Assembly (NCBI RefSeq): GCF_003403035.1
Contig: NZ_QURN01000006.1
Span: 124,001-188,000, forward strand
Length of the DNA stretch: 64,000 nucleotides
DNA from: Mesorhizobium denitrificans
Lineage (GTDB): Bacteria; Pseudomonadota; Alphaproteobacteria; Rhizobiales; Rhizobiaceae
Direction: 5' to 3'
The notes beneath the pieces were generated by a model. It did not search any database, was not told where the DNA came from, and was given only the letters and a program-made list of their open reading frames with translations. Positions 19,590 to 28,191 of the stretch are shown here, piece by piece. Numbering within the stretch: the first letter of the stretch is position 1; each line of letters begins with the position of its first letter. The translations under genes and the position numbers were made by a program.

Positions 19590-19621
19590 GATTTTCTCGG
19601 CTATGCGCCACAAAAGTAGGC

Positions 19622-19885
19622 ATGACTACTTCTGATGCATTTATGGCGATAGCTGATCCGCACCGCCGGCATATTCTGGAAGAGTTGCGCCGGGGGCCTA
19701 AATCGGTCAACGAGATCGCCGCCGGCTTGCCCGTGTCTCGACCGGCGGTTTCCCAACATTTGAAGGTTTTGCTGGATTCGGGGCTGGTGAATTCGTCATC
19801 GTCCGGGACACGGCGGATCTACACGCTGTCGACGCCTGGCTTCCTCAAGCTCAATCTTTGGCTCGATCAATTCTGGAAGACATAA
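19622..19885 (+). CDS. ArsR-family winged-helix regulator
   Basis: 87 residues starting MTTSDAFMAIADPHRRHIL. The winged helix covers most of the protein, with the recognition helix in LPVSRPAVSQHLKVL. There are no metal-binding cysteines of the ArsR/SmtB type, so it probably belongs to the non-metal SdpR-like subgroup, where the partner is often an adjacent membrane protein. The neighbouring MFS gene is the obvious candidate target. The frame is open back to 19586; the shorter start fits the family. Confidence 0.7.
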   Translation: MTTSDAFMAIADPHRRHILEELRRGPKSVNEIAAGLPVSRPAVSQHLKVLLDSGLVNSSSSGTRRIYTLSTPGFLKLNLWLDQFWKT

Positions 19886-19894
19886 AAATATAAA

Positions 19895-19917
19895 GCCGAC
19901 GACCATAGGCCGTCGGC
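19895..19917 (-). terminator. Terminator of the YdcH-like gene
   Basis: GCCGACG (19895-19901) pairs with CGTCGGC (19911-19917). On the minus strand the stem runs into a T-rich tract (complement of 19882-19894). It lies between two convergent genes and best serves the minus-strand gene at 19961-20137. Confidence 0.6.
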
Positions 19918-19960
19918 TCCCCTCAATTATAGCGACGCTCCAAGGCGCGCTACGAACCAA

Positions 19961-20137
19961 TCAGTGAGTAGTCTGGACTTTCAGCTTCTCGATTTCATCC
20001 TTGAGCGCGAGCTTGCGTCTTTTAAGCGTTACAACTTCGAGATCATCCACAGACGGGTGGTTCATCGCTTCATCGAGTTGACGCTCAATATCGCCGTGCT
20101 TGCGCTGCAATTCTTCGAGGTGGCTGGCAAGAGACAT
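19961..20137 (-). CDS. DUF465 (YdcH-like) protein
   Basis: 58 residues starting MSLASHLEELQRKHGDIERQ. The family is a short helical hairpin with a conserved K-rich segment, here LKRRKLALKDEIEKL. DUF465 proteins are widespread and of unknown function. A second, divergent family member lies at 20382-20585. GGGAGAAGC precedes the ATG. Confidence 0.78.
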   Translation of the reverse strand: MSLASHLEELQRKHGDIERQLDEAMNHPSVDDLEVVTLKRRKLALKDEIEKLKVQTTH

Positions 20138-20381
20138 GAATAGCTTCTCCCTTTCATGGTATCGTCGAACGGTGCCGTCTCCACCGCCTCGATCACCCGC
20201 CGAGGCGATGTGACGAAACGATGACAGTCTGCCACTACTGCATTCCTTTGTCGAACTTGACGTAGTAGGATTTTACCAGGCGCAAAAATGTGATAAGGGC
20301 GCTCGCGCCGGTCGGGGAACCGGCAAGCGTACCCTCCAAAGTGGCGCATGCGATGCAAGCGCAGAAATTCAGACGGTGAAA

Positions 20382-20585
20382 ATGTCGGATCAGGACCAGG
20401 CGGAGATTCGTCTAGAATTTGCGCGACTGAAGCAGGAACATGCCGATTTCGACGCGGCCATCAACGCGATGATCGCAACTGGGTGCGATCCATTGCAAAT
20501 ACAGCGCATGAAGAAGAAGAAGCTGGTGCTGAAAGACCGGCTGAGGGCGCTTGAAAGCAGCGTTATTCCCGACATCATCGCGTGA
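20382..20585 (+). CDS. DUF465 (YdcH-like) protein, second copy
   Basis: 67 residues starting MSDQDQAEIRLEFARLKQ, with the family's basic core (MKKKKLVLKDRLRALE) near the C-terminus. A GTG two codons earlier (20376) could also start it. It is divergent from, and only distantly similar to, the DUF465 gene at 19961-20137, so the pair is likely an old duplication. It ends 66 bp before purE. Confidence 0.75.
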   Translation: MSDQDQAEIRLEFARLKQEHADFDAAINAMIATGCDPLQIQRMKKKKLVLKDRLRALESSVIPDIIA

Positions 20586-20651
20586 CACCGCGTTGAGCGA
20601 GGCCGACCTTAGCTTGCGGTTCATGTGATTATCAGCTAAGCGCGCCGCTTA

Positions 20652-21161
20652 ATGCGGGGATACGACGTGCCTGAAAAAGCTGATGTCGCAATCATCATGG
20701 GAAGCCAGTCGGACTGGACCACCATGCGCCATGCCGCCGAGACGCTTACCGCGCTTGAAATCAATCACGAAGCTTTGATCGTTTCGGCGCATCGGACGCC
20801 GGAGCGGCTGTATGAATTTGCCAAGGGTGCAAAGGCTGCGGGCTTTAAGGCGGTTATTGCCGGGGCAGGAGGAGCGGCTCACCTGCCGGGCATGACAGCC
20901 GCCATGACGCCACTGCCGGTGTTTGGCGTGCCGGTCGAATCCAAGGCGCTGTCCGGGCAGGATTCGCTTCTTTCTATCGTGCAGATGCCGGCGGGCATTC
21001 CAGTCGGAACGCTCGCAATAGGCAAGGCGGGTGCAGTCAACGCCGCGCTTCTGGCGGCCGCGGTGCTCGCACTGTATGACGATTCGTTGGCTAAGCGTCT
21101 GGATGCGTGGCGCGCGGAGCAGACCAACAAGGTCGCTCTCAAGCCGGTGGATGAAGCCTGA
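20652..21161 (+). CDS. purE: N5-carboxyaminoimidazole ribonucleotide mutase
   Basis: 169 residues, class I PurE. The signatures [18 protein letters not shown] and [14 protein letters not shown] are all present and include the catalytic histidine of SAHR. It converts N5-CAIR to CAIR in purine synthesis, taking the product of PurK encoded next. The stop overlaps the purK start by one base. An alternative GTG start lies at 20667. Confidence 0.95.
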   Translation: MRGYDVPEKADVAIIMGSQSDWTTMRHAAETLTALEINHEALIVSAHRTPERLYEFAKGAKAAGFKAVIAGAGGAAHLPGMTAAMTPLPVFGVPVESKALSGQDSLLSIVQMPAGIPVGTLAIGKAGAVNAALLAAAVLALYDDSLAKRLDAWRAEQTNKVALKPVDEA

Positions 21162-22243
21162 TGGCCGGCCTCCCGACGGGTTCCAATATCGGTATTATCG
21201 GTGGCGGACAGCTTGGTCGTATGCTGGCAATGGCTGCGGCTCGACTTGGATACCGAACAATCATTCTGGAACCGCAGGAAAACTGCCCCGCTGCGCAGGT
21301 GGCAAATCGGCAGATCGTTGCGGCTTATGACGATACGCAGGCCTTGGCCGAGTTGGCGCGCGAATGCGCGGTTATCACCTACGAGTTTGAAAACGTGCCT
21401 GTTGCCGCTGCTGTGCAAGTATCGGCAAGCTCTCAGGTCTTCCCTTCGGCGCGGGCGCTGGAAGTTTCACAGGACCGGCTGACGGAGAAGATTTTCCTCA
21501 ATTCCGTGGGCCTCAAGACCGCAGCGTACCGGCCTGTCGATTCGGATGCCGACCTGGAATCAGGTCTGGCCGCATTCGGCGGCAATGGCGTGCTGAAAAC
21601 GCGCCGCCTTGGATATGACGGCAAAGGCCAGATCATGTTTCGGCAATCGGCGAAGCCGCCTGTGCAGGGGGCCTATGCCTCGCTCGGCTCGGTGCCGCTG
21701 ATTCTCGAATCGCTGGTGGATTTCGAGCGCGAGATTTCCGTAATTGCCGCGCGTGCCGCCGACGGCGCGCTGGCTGCGTTCGATCCGGCGGAGAATGTCC
21801 ACAAGAATGGCATACTCTATCGCTCTACGGTGCCTGCTGCGATTTCGGAGCGCACCGCGGCGGCGGCGCGCAATGCCGCGTTCTCTATACTGCGCGCGCT
21901 CGGCTATGTGGGCGTTATCGGCGTCGAGTTCTTTGTTTTGCGCGATGGTGGCCTGGCGGTGAACGAGATTGCGCCGCGCGTACACAATTCGGGCCATTGG
22001 ACCGAGGCCGCGTGCGCGCTTTCGCAGTTTGAGCAGCATATACGGGCGATTGCGGGGCTGCCGCTTGGCGACTGTGCGCGCCATTCCGACTGCGTGATGG
22101 AAAACCTGATCGGTGACGAGGTGGAGCGCGCTGAGGAGCTTTTAGCTGAGCCGAGGCTGGTGCTGCACCTGTATGGCAAAGCGGAAGCGCGTCCGGGCAG
22201 GAAGATGGGGCATTTCACGCGCTTGGCGCGCCACTCCGGTTGA
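21161..22243 (+). CDS. purK: N5-carboxyaminoimidazole ribonucleotide synthase
   Basis: 360 residues. An N-terminal nucleotide-binding-like domain (IGIIGGGQLGRMLAMAA) is followed by an ATP-grasp domain with GNGVLKTRRLGYDGKGQ and VNEIAPRVHNSGHWT. It carboxylates AIR with ATP and bicarbonate to N5-CAIR, feeding PurE. The 1-bp overlap with purE shows translational coupling. Confidence 0.95.
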   Translation: MAGLPTGSNIGIIGGGQLGRMLAMAAARLGYRTIILEPQENCPAAQVANRQIVAAYDDTQALAELARECAVITYEFENVPVAAAVQVSASSQVFPSARALEVSQDRLTEKIFLNSVGLKTAAYRPVDSDADLESGLAAFGGNGVLKTRRLGYDGKGQIMFRQSAKPPVQGAYASLGSVPLILESLVDFEREISVIAARAADGALAAFDPAENVHKNGILYRSTVPAAISERTAAAARNAAFSILRALGYVGVIGVEFFVLRDGGLAVNEIAPRVHNSGHWTEAACALSQFEQHIRAIAGLPLGDCARHSDCVMENLIGDEVERAEELLAEPRLVLHLYGKAEARPGRKMGHFTRLARHSG

Positions 22244-22345
22244 CAGCCCTACCGCTCGTCGTCTATGAGCCACCTCGATTTCGGGCGCGCTTTAGAGGCG
22301 CGCCTTTCAGTTAGGCCCTTAGGGCCAAACCCGACAGGCCAGACC

Positions 22346-22471
22346 ATGAAGATCAAGAACTCGCTCAAAGCGCTGAAAGCCCGCCATCGTGACAACCGTC
22401 TGGTTCGTCGCAAGGGCCGCATTTACATCATCAACAAGTCTGCTCCGCGCTACAAGGCGCGTCAGGGCTGA
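22346..22471 (+). CDS. rpmJ: 50S ribosomal protein L36 (cysteine-free form)
   Basis: 41 residues, [14 protein letters not shown]... to [10 protein letters not shown]. This is the alphaproteobacterial type lacking the four zinc-binding cysteines. It binds 23S rRNA in the large subunit. The 102-bp leader contains two GC-rich inverted repeats (GCGCGC...GCGCGC and GGCCCTTAGGGCC near 22287-22324) that may act in control or terminate purK. Confidence 0.95.
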   Translation: MKIKNSLKALKARHRDNRLVRRKGRIYIINKSAPRYKARQG

Positions 22472-22476
22472 TTGAT

Positions 22477-22506
22477 CGCGGCTTCGCCGCGCTCACATTG
22501 TTTTTC
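22477..22506 (+). terminator. Probable rpmJ terminator
   Basis: CGCGGC (22477-22482) pairs with GCCGCG (22486-22491) around a TTC loop directly after the rpmJ stop. A run of five T follows about 10 bases later. The distant T run makes it a moderate case. Confidence 0.5.
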
Positions 22507-22542
22507 GTTGACGTACCTTATGGCGGGGATAGAGTCTTCGCC

Positions 22543-23127
22543 ATGCGGTACGTTTTCGCCGTTTTGGCGCTCTCGTTAATTGTCGCGCCGCCTGCGCTGG
22601 CGGCAGAGCAAAGCGGCACGCCCGTGCAGAAGGGCGAACAGACGCACCAGCAAAAGCTGGATCAACTCTTCAGCGAATTGAAGCGCGCTCAGAATGAGCG
22701 TTCTGCGGCGCGTATCGCATCGCGCATCATGGAAGAATGGACCAATTCCGGCAGCGCGAGCATCGACCTGATGATGGGCTGGTCGAAAAAAGCGATGGAG
22801 GAACAGAAGTTCGACATCGCGCTAGATTTTCTGGATCAAGTCGTCGCCATGCGCCCGGACTATGCCGAGGGCTGGAATCGCCGCGCTACGGTTCACTTCA
22901 TGATGCAGAATTATGCGAAGTCGATGGCTGACATCGAGCAGACGCTGGAACTTGAGCCGCGCCATTTCGGGGCGATTGCCGGTATGGCGCAGATATTCAA
23001 GGCACGCGGAAACAAGCAGATGGCATTTGATGCCTATCAGCGTGTGCTGGAAATCTATCCTATGATGCGCAACGCCCAGAACGAAGTCGCGACGCTTTCC
23101 GAGGAACTGGCGGGCGAATCGATCTAG
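22543..23127 (+). CDS. Exported tetratricopeptide-repeat protein
   Basis: 194 residues. The N-terminus MRYVFAVLALSLIVAPPALA is a clear Sec signal peptide with a probable cut after ALA. The rest contains about three TPR units (for example ALDFLDQVVAMRPDYAEGWN and SMADIEQTLELEPRHFGAIA), so the protein acts in the periplasm as a binding scaffold. The partner is unknown. It is convergent with pyk, 20 bp apart. Confidence 0.72.
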   Translation: MRYVFAVLALSLIVAPPALAAEQSGTPVQKGEQTHQQKLDQLFSELKRAQNERSAARIASRIMEEWTNSGSASIDLMMGWSKKAMEEQKFDIALDFLDQVVAMRPDYAEGWNRRATVHFMMQNYAKSMADIEQTLELEPRHFGAIAGMAQIFKARGNKQMAFDAYQRVLEIYPMMRNAQNEVATLSEELAGESI

Positions 23128-23147
23128 GTCCTGAACCTAAGCGCGCG

Positions 23148-24566
23148 CTATTCGGGAATGTACGCGATTCGTAGCATGTTGGTGGCGCCCGGAGTGCGCA
23201 GCGGCACACCTGCCATGATGATGATGCGCTCGCCCGGCGCGCTGAAACCTTCAGTCTTGGCAATAAGACAAGCACGCTCAACCATATCGTCGAGATCGGT
23301 TGCGTCTGGAGAGACGACGCAGTGCGTGCCCCAGAGCAGCGACAGACGGCGCGCCGTTTCAACGATTGGCGACAGCGCGATGATCGGCACCTGCGGGCGT
23401 TCACGCGCGGCGCGCAGGCCCGTATTGCCCGACGCAGTGTAAGTGACAATGGCGGAGAGCTTCAGCGTTTCCGCGATTTCGCGCGCTGCGAGCGAGATGG
23501 CGTCTGGACCGGTGGCTTCCGGCTGCAAGCGCTGCGCGTTTATGATGCTCGGATAAGTGGGGTCCTGTTCGACACGCTCAGCGATGCGGTTCATCATCGC
23601 AACGGCCTCGACGGGATATTGGCCCGCCGCAGATTCCGCTGAAAGCATGATAGCGTCCGCGCCCTCGAATACGGCAATCGAAACGTCTGAGACTTCAGCG
23701 CGGGTCGGGACCGGCGCGGTGATCATGGATTCAAGCATCTGTGTGGCGACGACGACAGGCTTGCCAGCGCGGCGAGCAGCGCGGGTTATCTGCTTTTGAA
23801 TGCCGGGGACAGCCTCAATGGGCATTTCGACGCCGAGATCACCGCGAGCGACCATCAGCGCATCGGAAAGCTCAATGATTTCCTTGAGGCGCTGAACGGC
23901 CTGCGGCTTCTCGATTTTCGACATAAGAAGCGCGCGACCACGCGCGAGCTTGCGCGCTTCGGCGATATCTTCCGGCCGTTGGATGAAGGACAATGCGAGC
24001 CAATCCACGCCCGCATTGACGGCGGCATCGAGGTCAGCACGATCTTTTTCGGTTAGAGCACCGACCGGTAGGTCGGTGTCAGGAAGGCTGACGCCTTTCT
24101 TATCCGAAATGCGCGTGCCGGCGACCACGGTTGTTACAATCTTCTTGCCATCGGTGCTGACTGCCTGGAGTTGCAACTTGCCGTCATCGATCAGAAGACG
24201 ATCGCCGGGGCGAACAGATGTCAGGATTTCCGGATGCGGTAATTGCACGCGATCGGCGTTGCCGGGTGTCGGGTCGTCGTCGAGCGTGAAAGTCTGCCCA
24301 ACGATCAATTCTTCCTTGCCGTTTGCGAACTTGCCTACACGGAGCTTCGGCCCTTGCAGGTCTGCAAGAATACCGATTGGTCTGCCGGTATCATCCTCGA
24401 TTGCGCGGATGCGGCCAACGAGCGTCCGCATCAAGTCATGATCTGCATGGCTCATATTGATGCGAAAAACATCCACGCCTGCGTCAACCAGCTTTCTAAT
24501 CATTTCCGGTTCAGAAGAGGCCGGTCCCAGCGTTGCCAGGATCTTGACTTTACGGCTGCGTCTCAT
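23148..24566 (-). CDS. pyk: Pyruvate kinase
   Basis: 472 residues. The N-terminal VKILATLGPAS, the active-site helix MSKIEKPQAV, the metal-binding DALMVARGDLGVEMP and VATQMLESM are all in place. It makes pyruvate and ATP from phosphoenolpyruvate. Its start overlaps the stop of the DUF1036 gene by 4 bp, so the two form one operon. This DUF1036-pyk pairing is common in Hyphomicrobiales as far as I recall. Confidence 0.95.
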   Translation of the reverse strand: MRRSRKVKILATLGPASSEPEMIRKLVDAGVDVFRINMSHADHDLMRTLVGRIRAIEDDTGRPIGILADLQGPKLRVGKFANGKEELIVGQTFTLDDDPTPGNADRVQLPHPEILTSVRPGDRLLIDDGKLQLQAVSTDGKKIVTTVVAGTRISDKKGVSLPDTDLPVGALTEKDRADLDAAVNAGVDWLALSFIQRPEDIAEARKLARGRALLMSKIEKPQAVQRLKEIIELSDALMVARGDLGVEMPIEAVPGIQKQITRAARRAGKPVVVATQMLESMITAPVPTRAEVSDVSIAVFEGADAIMLSAESAAGQYPVEAVAMMNRIAERVEQDPTYPSIINAQRLQPEATGPDAISLAAREIAETLKLSAIVTYTASGNTGLRAARERPQVPIIALSPIVETARRLSLLWGTHCVVSPDATDLDDMVERACLIAKTEGFSAPGERIIIMAGVPLRTPGATNMLRIAYIPE

Positions 24567-25084
24567 TGTTGGCCTTCTTCTGGCTGATCATTTCCCGTAA
24601 TTGGCGGAGTAGGCGTAGCGCCGGGCAGGGGCGTCGGTGGGTTCGGTTCGTCGGTGAGTTGCACCATCCAGCTTGCTTGCTCACCGGTGTCGTACTCCCG
24701 GAAGCCTGCGCGTTGATAGCCCCGAGCGAGACAATCGCTTACGCCGGAGATTTTAAACTCTTTATCCGTAACGCACATGTTGACGGGGCCATCCCAGCGT
24801 CCGCCCCGTTCCGCATCTTCCGCGTAGAGATAATAGAAGCGCGAGGAGAGGGCGCCTTCGATCAGGGTTTTGCAGGTTGAGCCTTCAATGTGCCACCAGC
24901 CTTCTGACTTCCAGCCGTCTGCCGCGCGATAGCCGATCGAAACGCCCACAAGACTCTGCGTTGCATTGCAAACGCGGAAATCGGCGCGAGCTGGCTGGCT
25001 GAAAGCAGCACCGGCAACGAGCGACAGACAGAAGATGGCCAATGAAGGCCCGAAGCGAAACCGCCAGCCTCCCGCAAAACTCAT
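24563..25084 (-). CDS. DUF1036 exported protein
   Basis: 173 residues with a signal peptide (about 1-34, ending AFSQPARA). The DUF1036 domain follows: ADFRVCNATQSLVGVSIGYR, then GWWHIEGSTCKTLIEG and FYYLYAEDAERGG. Four cysteines could form disulfides in the periplasm. The C-terminal 25 residues are proline-rich. It is the first gene of the operon with pyk (4-bp overlap). The function is unknown. Confidence 0.8.
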   Translation of the reverse strand: MSFAGGWRFRFGPSLAIFCLSLVAGAAFSQPARADFRVCNATQSLVGVSIGYRAADGWKSEGWWHIEGSTCKTLIEGALSSRFYYLYAEDAERGGRWDGPVNMCVTDKEFKISGVSDCLARGYQRAGFREYDTGEQASWMVQLTDEPNPPTPLPGATPTPPITGNDQPEEGQQ

Positions 25085-25325
25085 TATCAGCGCCCCTTTT
25101 GCACAACTCGCCTGTCGGCTCTTTTCGGCAATGTGCCAAGCCGTGTCAACGCGACCGACTGTTGACCCCAATCGATTTAGTTAGTTGCGCGACATTGGCA
25201 CGACCGCAAACATTCTGCCAGAGTCTGCCCGGAAAAAGGCACAGAACATTGACGATGTTCGGTGTCGACTTGTTTCTGACGAGCGGCTGTGGTTCACCCG
25301 AACCACAATTGTGACGGGTAGCGGA

Positions 25326-26141
25326 ATGGCGCGTTCGGAATTTTTTCGACCTTTCGAGGTCATTGAGGGCAATCGCAAAAAGGGCATGGTTCTTATTGCC
25401 GACCATGCGGGGCGCGCTTTGCCGGATGAATATGGCAGTCTCAGCCTACCGGCGCGTGAGTTTGACAGGCACATCGCCTATGACATCGGCGTTGAAGGTC
25501 TGACGCGCGAACTCGCAACCATGACAGGCGCGCCCGCCGTGATGGCGAATTTTTCGAGACTGCTGATCGATCCAAATCGCGGGGAAGATGACCCTACGAT
25601 GATCCGACAGCTTTATGACGGAACGGTCATTCAGGCGAACTATCCGATGACGGAAAAGGAACGCAAAAAGCGCCTCAACGATTTTTATCGGCCATATCAT
25701 GATGCGGTGGGGTCGGTGATCGCGTCGGTTTTTGAAGCGACAGGACAAGCACCTTTTATCGTTTCATTGCATTCATTTACGCCGGAAATGCAGGGCCGCA
25801 AGCGCCCTTGGCATGTCGGCATATTGTGGGACATGGATGATCGTGCGCCCAAGCCGATGATGGAGATGCTGGCCGCCGACAAGAACATAGTGGTTGGCGA
25901 CAATGAGCCATATGATGGCGCGTTGCGCGGCGACACCATGTACCGGCACGCCATCGTCAATGGTTATGCGCATGCGCTGATTGAGGTGCGGCAGGATCTG
26001 ATTGGAGAGGCGACCGGCGTGCGCGCGTGGGCAGAGCGTCTACACCCAATCATTGAAGAGCTGAACCGCAAGCCCGATATGCATGTTGTGAAGCAGTTCG
26101 GCTCGCGGACAGGACCGATCTTGGGAGAAGAAAATGGCTGA
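25326..26141 (+). CDS. N-formylglutamate amidohydrolase family protein
   Basis: 271 residues of the FGase/HutG-like family, with the metal-binding DHAGRALP near the N-terminus and the family motif SLHSFTPEMQGRKRPWHVG in the middle. It would hydrolyse N-formyl amino acids; the true substrate is unclear because no histidine-degradation genes adjoin. The frame is open far upstream, but the protein-like part starts at MARSEFF (25326). It overlaps the DUF1244 gene by 8 bp. Confidence 0.8.
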   Translation: MARSEFFRPFEVIEGNRKKGMVLIADHAGRALPDEYGSLSLPAREFDRHIAYDIGVEGLTRELATMTGAPAVMANFSRLLIDPNRGEDDPTMIRQLYDGTVIQANYPMTEKERKKRLNDFYRPYHDAVGSVIASVFEATGQAPFIVSLHSFTPEMQGRKRPWHVGILWDMDDRAPKPMMEMLAADKNIVVGDNEPYDGALRGDTMYRHAIVNGYAHALIEVRQDLIGEATGVRAWAERLHPIIEELNRKPDMHVVKQFGSRTGPILGEENG

Positions 26142-26439
26142 TCTGACTGACGACCAGAAGCGCGATTTCGAATCAGCGGCATTTCGCAGATTGCTCCAGC
26201 ATCTCGATTCGCGAGGCGATGTGCAGAACATCGACTTGATGAATCTGGCGGGCTTCTGCCGGAACTGTTTGGCCAACTGGTATCGCGAAGCTGCAGAAGC
26301 AGAGGGTGTTGCCTTGAGCAAGGACGATTCGCGCGAGATCGTATATGGCATGCCTTACGCTGAGTGGCAGGAGAAGAACCAACGCCCGGCCAGTGACGAG
26401 CAGAAGGCGGCGTTCGAGCGGAACCGTCCGAAGCACTGA
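26134..26439 (+). CDS. DUF1244 family protein
   Basis: 101 residues matching the DUF1244 pattern throughout: FRRLLQHLDSRGDVQNIDLM, then the two cysteines of GFCRNCLANWY and the EIVYGMPYAEWQ segment. The family is helical and mostly proteobacterial, with no known function; the CxxC could bind metal. It is translated with the FGase-like gene (8-bp overlap). Confidence 0.85.
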   Translation: MADLTDDQKRDFESAAFRRLLQHLDSRGDVQNIDLMNLAGFCRNCLANWYREAAEAEGVALSKDDSREIVYGMPYAEWQEKNQRPASDEQKAAFERNRPKH

Positions 26440-26534
26440 TTAAAATGGCGGCTTGACCCTGCTGACGCAGTAAGGCATCGAACGCGCCGATCTTTTGGCC
26501 GCGACTCATGCGGCGGGCTTTCCGGGAGAATTTC

Positions 26535-26795
26535 ATGGCGGACGATATTACCGACAACGCGCAGACTTTCGCTGCGGGACAGTTGCGCGCGTTGATTGAG
26601 CGCATCGAGCGACTCGAAGAAGAAAAGAAAACCATCGCTGACGACATCAAGGACGTTTACGCGGAAGCCAAGGGCAATGGTTTCGATACGAAGGCGATCC
26701 GTACCATAGTGCGCCTGCGCAAGATCGATCAGGCTGAGCGGGAAGAAGCTGAGACGATCCTCGATCTGTATAAAGCCGCGCTCGGAATGGTTTGA
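26535..26795 (+). CDS. DUF2312 family protein
   Basis: 86 residues starting [20 protein letters not shown]. The middle [20 protein letters not shown] and the end [14 protein letters not shown] are the family's conserved parts, also found in GapR. GapR-type DUF2312 proteins of Caulobacter bind overtwisted AT-rich DNA ahead of replication and transcription, so this is a good candidate for that nucleoid-associated protein. GGGAGAA precedes the ATG. A strong terminator follows. Confidence 0.85.
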   Translation: MADDITDNAQTFAAGQLRALIERIERLEEEKKTIADDIKDVYAEAKGNGFDTKAIRTIVRLRKIDQAEREEAETILDLYKAALGMV

Positions 26796-26802
26796 TAAAG
26801 GC

Positions 26803-26833
26803 GCGCCGCGCAAATTCGCGCGGCGCTCTTTTT
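26803..26833 (+). terminator. Terminator of the DUF2312 gene
   Basis: GCGCCGCG (26803-26810) pairs with CGCGGCGC (26819-26826) around a short AT loop and runs into TCTTTTTG. It is a clean intrinsic terminator between two convergent genes. Confidence 0.8.
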
Positions 26834-26840
26834 GTTCGCG

Positions 26841-27242
26841 TCAGGCCGGCGCGAAATTAAGCGCCACACCATTGATGCAATAGCGCAGGCCAGACGGCGG
26901 CGGACCATCAGGGAAAACATGACCAAGATGGCTTCCGCACGTGGCGCAATGCACCTCTGTGCGCACCATGCCATGCGATCTGTCCGTCGTTGTTTCGACC
27001 GAGCCGGGGACCGGATCGTTAAAGCTCGGCCAGCCAGTGCCGCTTTCAAATTTCAATGTCGATGCGAATAGCGGCTGGTCGCAACCGGCGCAGGAAAAGG
27101 TTCCGGCTCGCTTTTCATAAAGCAGCGCGCAGCTTCCGGGGCGCTCCGTGCCGTGTTCGCGCATGATGTAATACTGTTCTGGCGTGAGGCGCGCGCGCCA
27201 TTCATGATCGGTGCGTACGACAGGAAAAGTGTGTTCTTCCAT
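26841..27242 (-). CDS. msrB: Peptide-methionine (R)-S-oxide reductase
   Basis: 133 residues. Two zinc-binding pairs are seen (SCAGCDQ and HCATCGSHLG), together with the substrate loop SGTGWPSF and the C-terminal catalytic cysteine in LRYCINGVALNF. It repairs methionine-R-sulfoxide in proteins in the cytoplasm. The divergent region to the right contains the 6S RNA gene on the other strand. Confidence 0.94.
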   Translation of the reverse strand: MEEHTFPVVRTDHEWRARLTPEQYYIMREHGTERPGSCALLYEKRAGTFSCAGCDQPLFASTLKFESGTGWPSFNDPVPGSVETTTDRSHGMVRTEVHCATCGSHLGHVFPDGPPPSGLRYCINGVALNFAPA

Positions 27243-27369
27243 ATTTGTCTCCGTGACAGGGCGGCGATTGCCTGCCCCATCTCTCTATTCGATCTGCTCA
27301 GGCGCATTGTTACTTCAAAAGCAGCGTTTCACCAGTGGCGCAGACGCCATGTCGGCTCTATATAGGGAT

Positions 27370-27557
27370 TGGCGTTCTGGACTTCCCGGCAGGAGTAACA
27401 TTTCCCCGGGGCCTTATTGATCTCGAAGGGAGCTGTCCCTGATTGGACCCGTGGGTTCTTTCACATGGCGCCCACCTACTTTGTAGGTTCCCGGGATCAA
27501 CCTCTCCACCGGTTGTCTGGACGCCGCTTTCCATGTCGCAGACCGAACGGTCGTTTT
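27370..27557 (+). ncRNA. ssrS: 6S RNA
   Basis: An RNA of about 185 nt is placed directly before ygfA, the position conserved for 6S RNA. Features: a -10-like TATATA at about 27359-27364, an apical hairpin ACCTACTTTGTAGGT near 27472-27486, flanking complementary arms (TTGATC at 27416 with GATCAA at about 27495), and a terminal hairpin GACCGAACGGTC (27541-27552) followed by TTTT. 6S RNA mimics an open promoter and holds housekeeping RNA polymerase in stationary phase. The ends are estimates; no covariance search was possible. Confidence 0.72.
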
Positions 27558-27582
27558 GATCTCAGCTTTTTATCCTTCATCT

Positions 27583-28191
27583 ATGACCACGCCAAAAGAA
27601 CAGAAACGCGAGTTGCGCAAAGAAGCGCTTGCGCGCCGCGATGCGCTGGAAACGGCCTGGCGGGTGGATGCCTCTCTTGCGATGGCGGAAACGCTGCTTG
27701 CAAACATTGAGTTTGAGCCGGGCAGTGTGGTGTCAGGATTCTGGCCGATGCGTTCGGAGGTCGATGTCAGGCCGATGATGTTTGAACTGGCCGCAAAGGG
27801 CGCGCGGCTTTGCCTGCCGGCGCTATTGGATAAGACCACCATGATTTTTCGCGAGCTTGTGCGCGGAGAGCCGTTGGTCGATATGGGCTTCGGAACATTC
27901 GGGCCGGGTGAGAATGCGGAAGTGCTCAATCCCGCGCTGATGCTGGTGCCGCTTGCTGCGTTTGACGGTCGTGGCCATCGCATCGGTTATGGCGCTGGCT
28001 ATTATGATCGCGCCATCGAGCGGCTTCGCGTGAAGGGTATGAAACCGCGACTGATCGGGATTGCTTTCGACTGCCAGAAGGTCGATCGCGTGCCGGACGA
28101 GCCACATGATGTGGTTATTTCGGAATTGCTAACGGAAAGCGGCCTGCACCGCTTCCATCATGCAGAGAACCGCACTAGAAGCGGCGCATGA
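27583..28191 (+). CDS. ygfA: 5-formyltetrahydrofolate cyclo-ligase
   Basis: 202 residues. The N-terminal basic helix (KEQKRELRKEALARRDAL) and the C-terminal signature GYGAGYYDRAIERL are diagnostic. It converts 5-formyl-THF to 5,10-methenyl-THF with ATP, recycling folate. It follows the 6S RNA closely and is probably processed from or co-transcribed with it, as in other proteobacteria. It overlaps ymdB by 4 bp. Confidence 0.92.
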   Translation: MTTPKEQKRELRKEALARRDALETAWRVDASLAMAETLLANIEFEPGSVVSGFWPMRSEVDVRPMMFELAAKGARLCLPALLDKTTMIFRELVRGEPLVDMGFGTFGPGENAEVLNPALMLVPLAAFDGRGHRIGYGAGYYDRAIERLRVKGMKPRLIGIAFDCQKVDRVPDEPHDVVISELLTESGLHRFHHAENRTRSGA

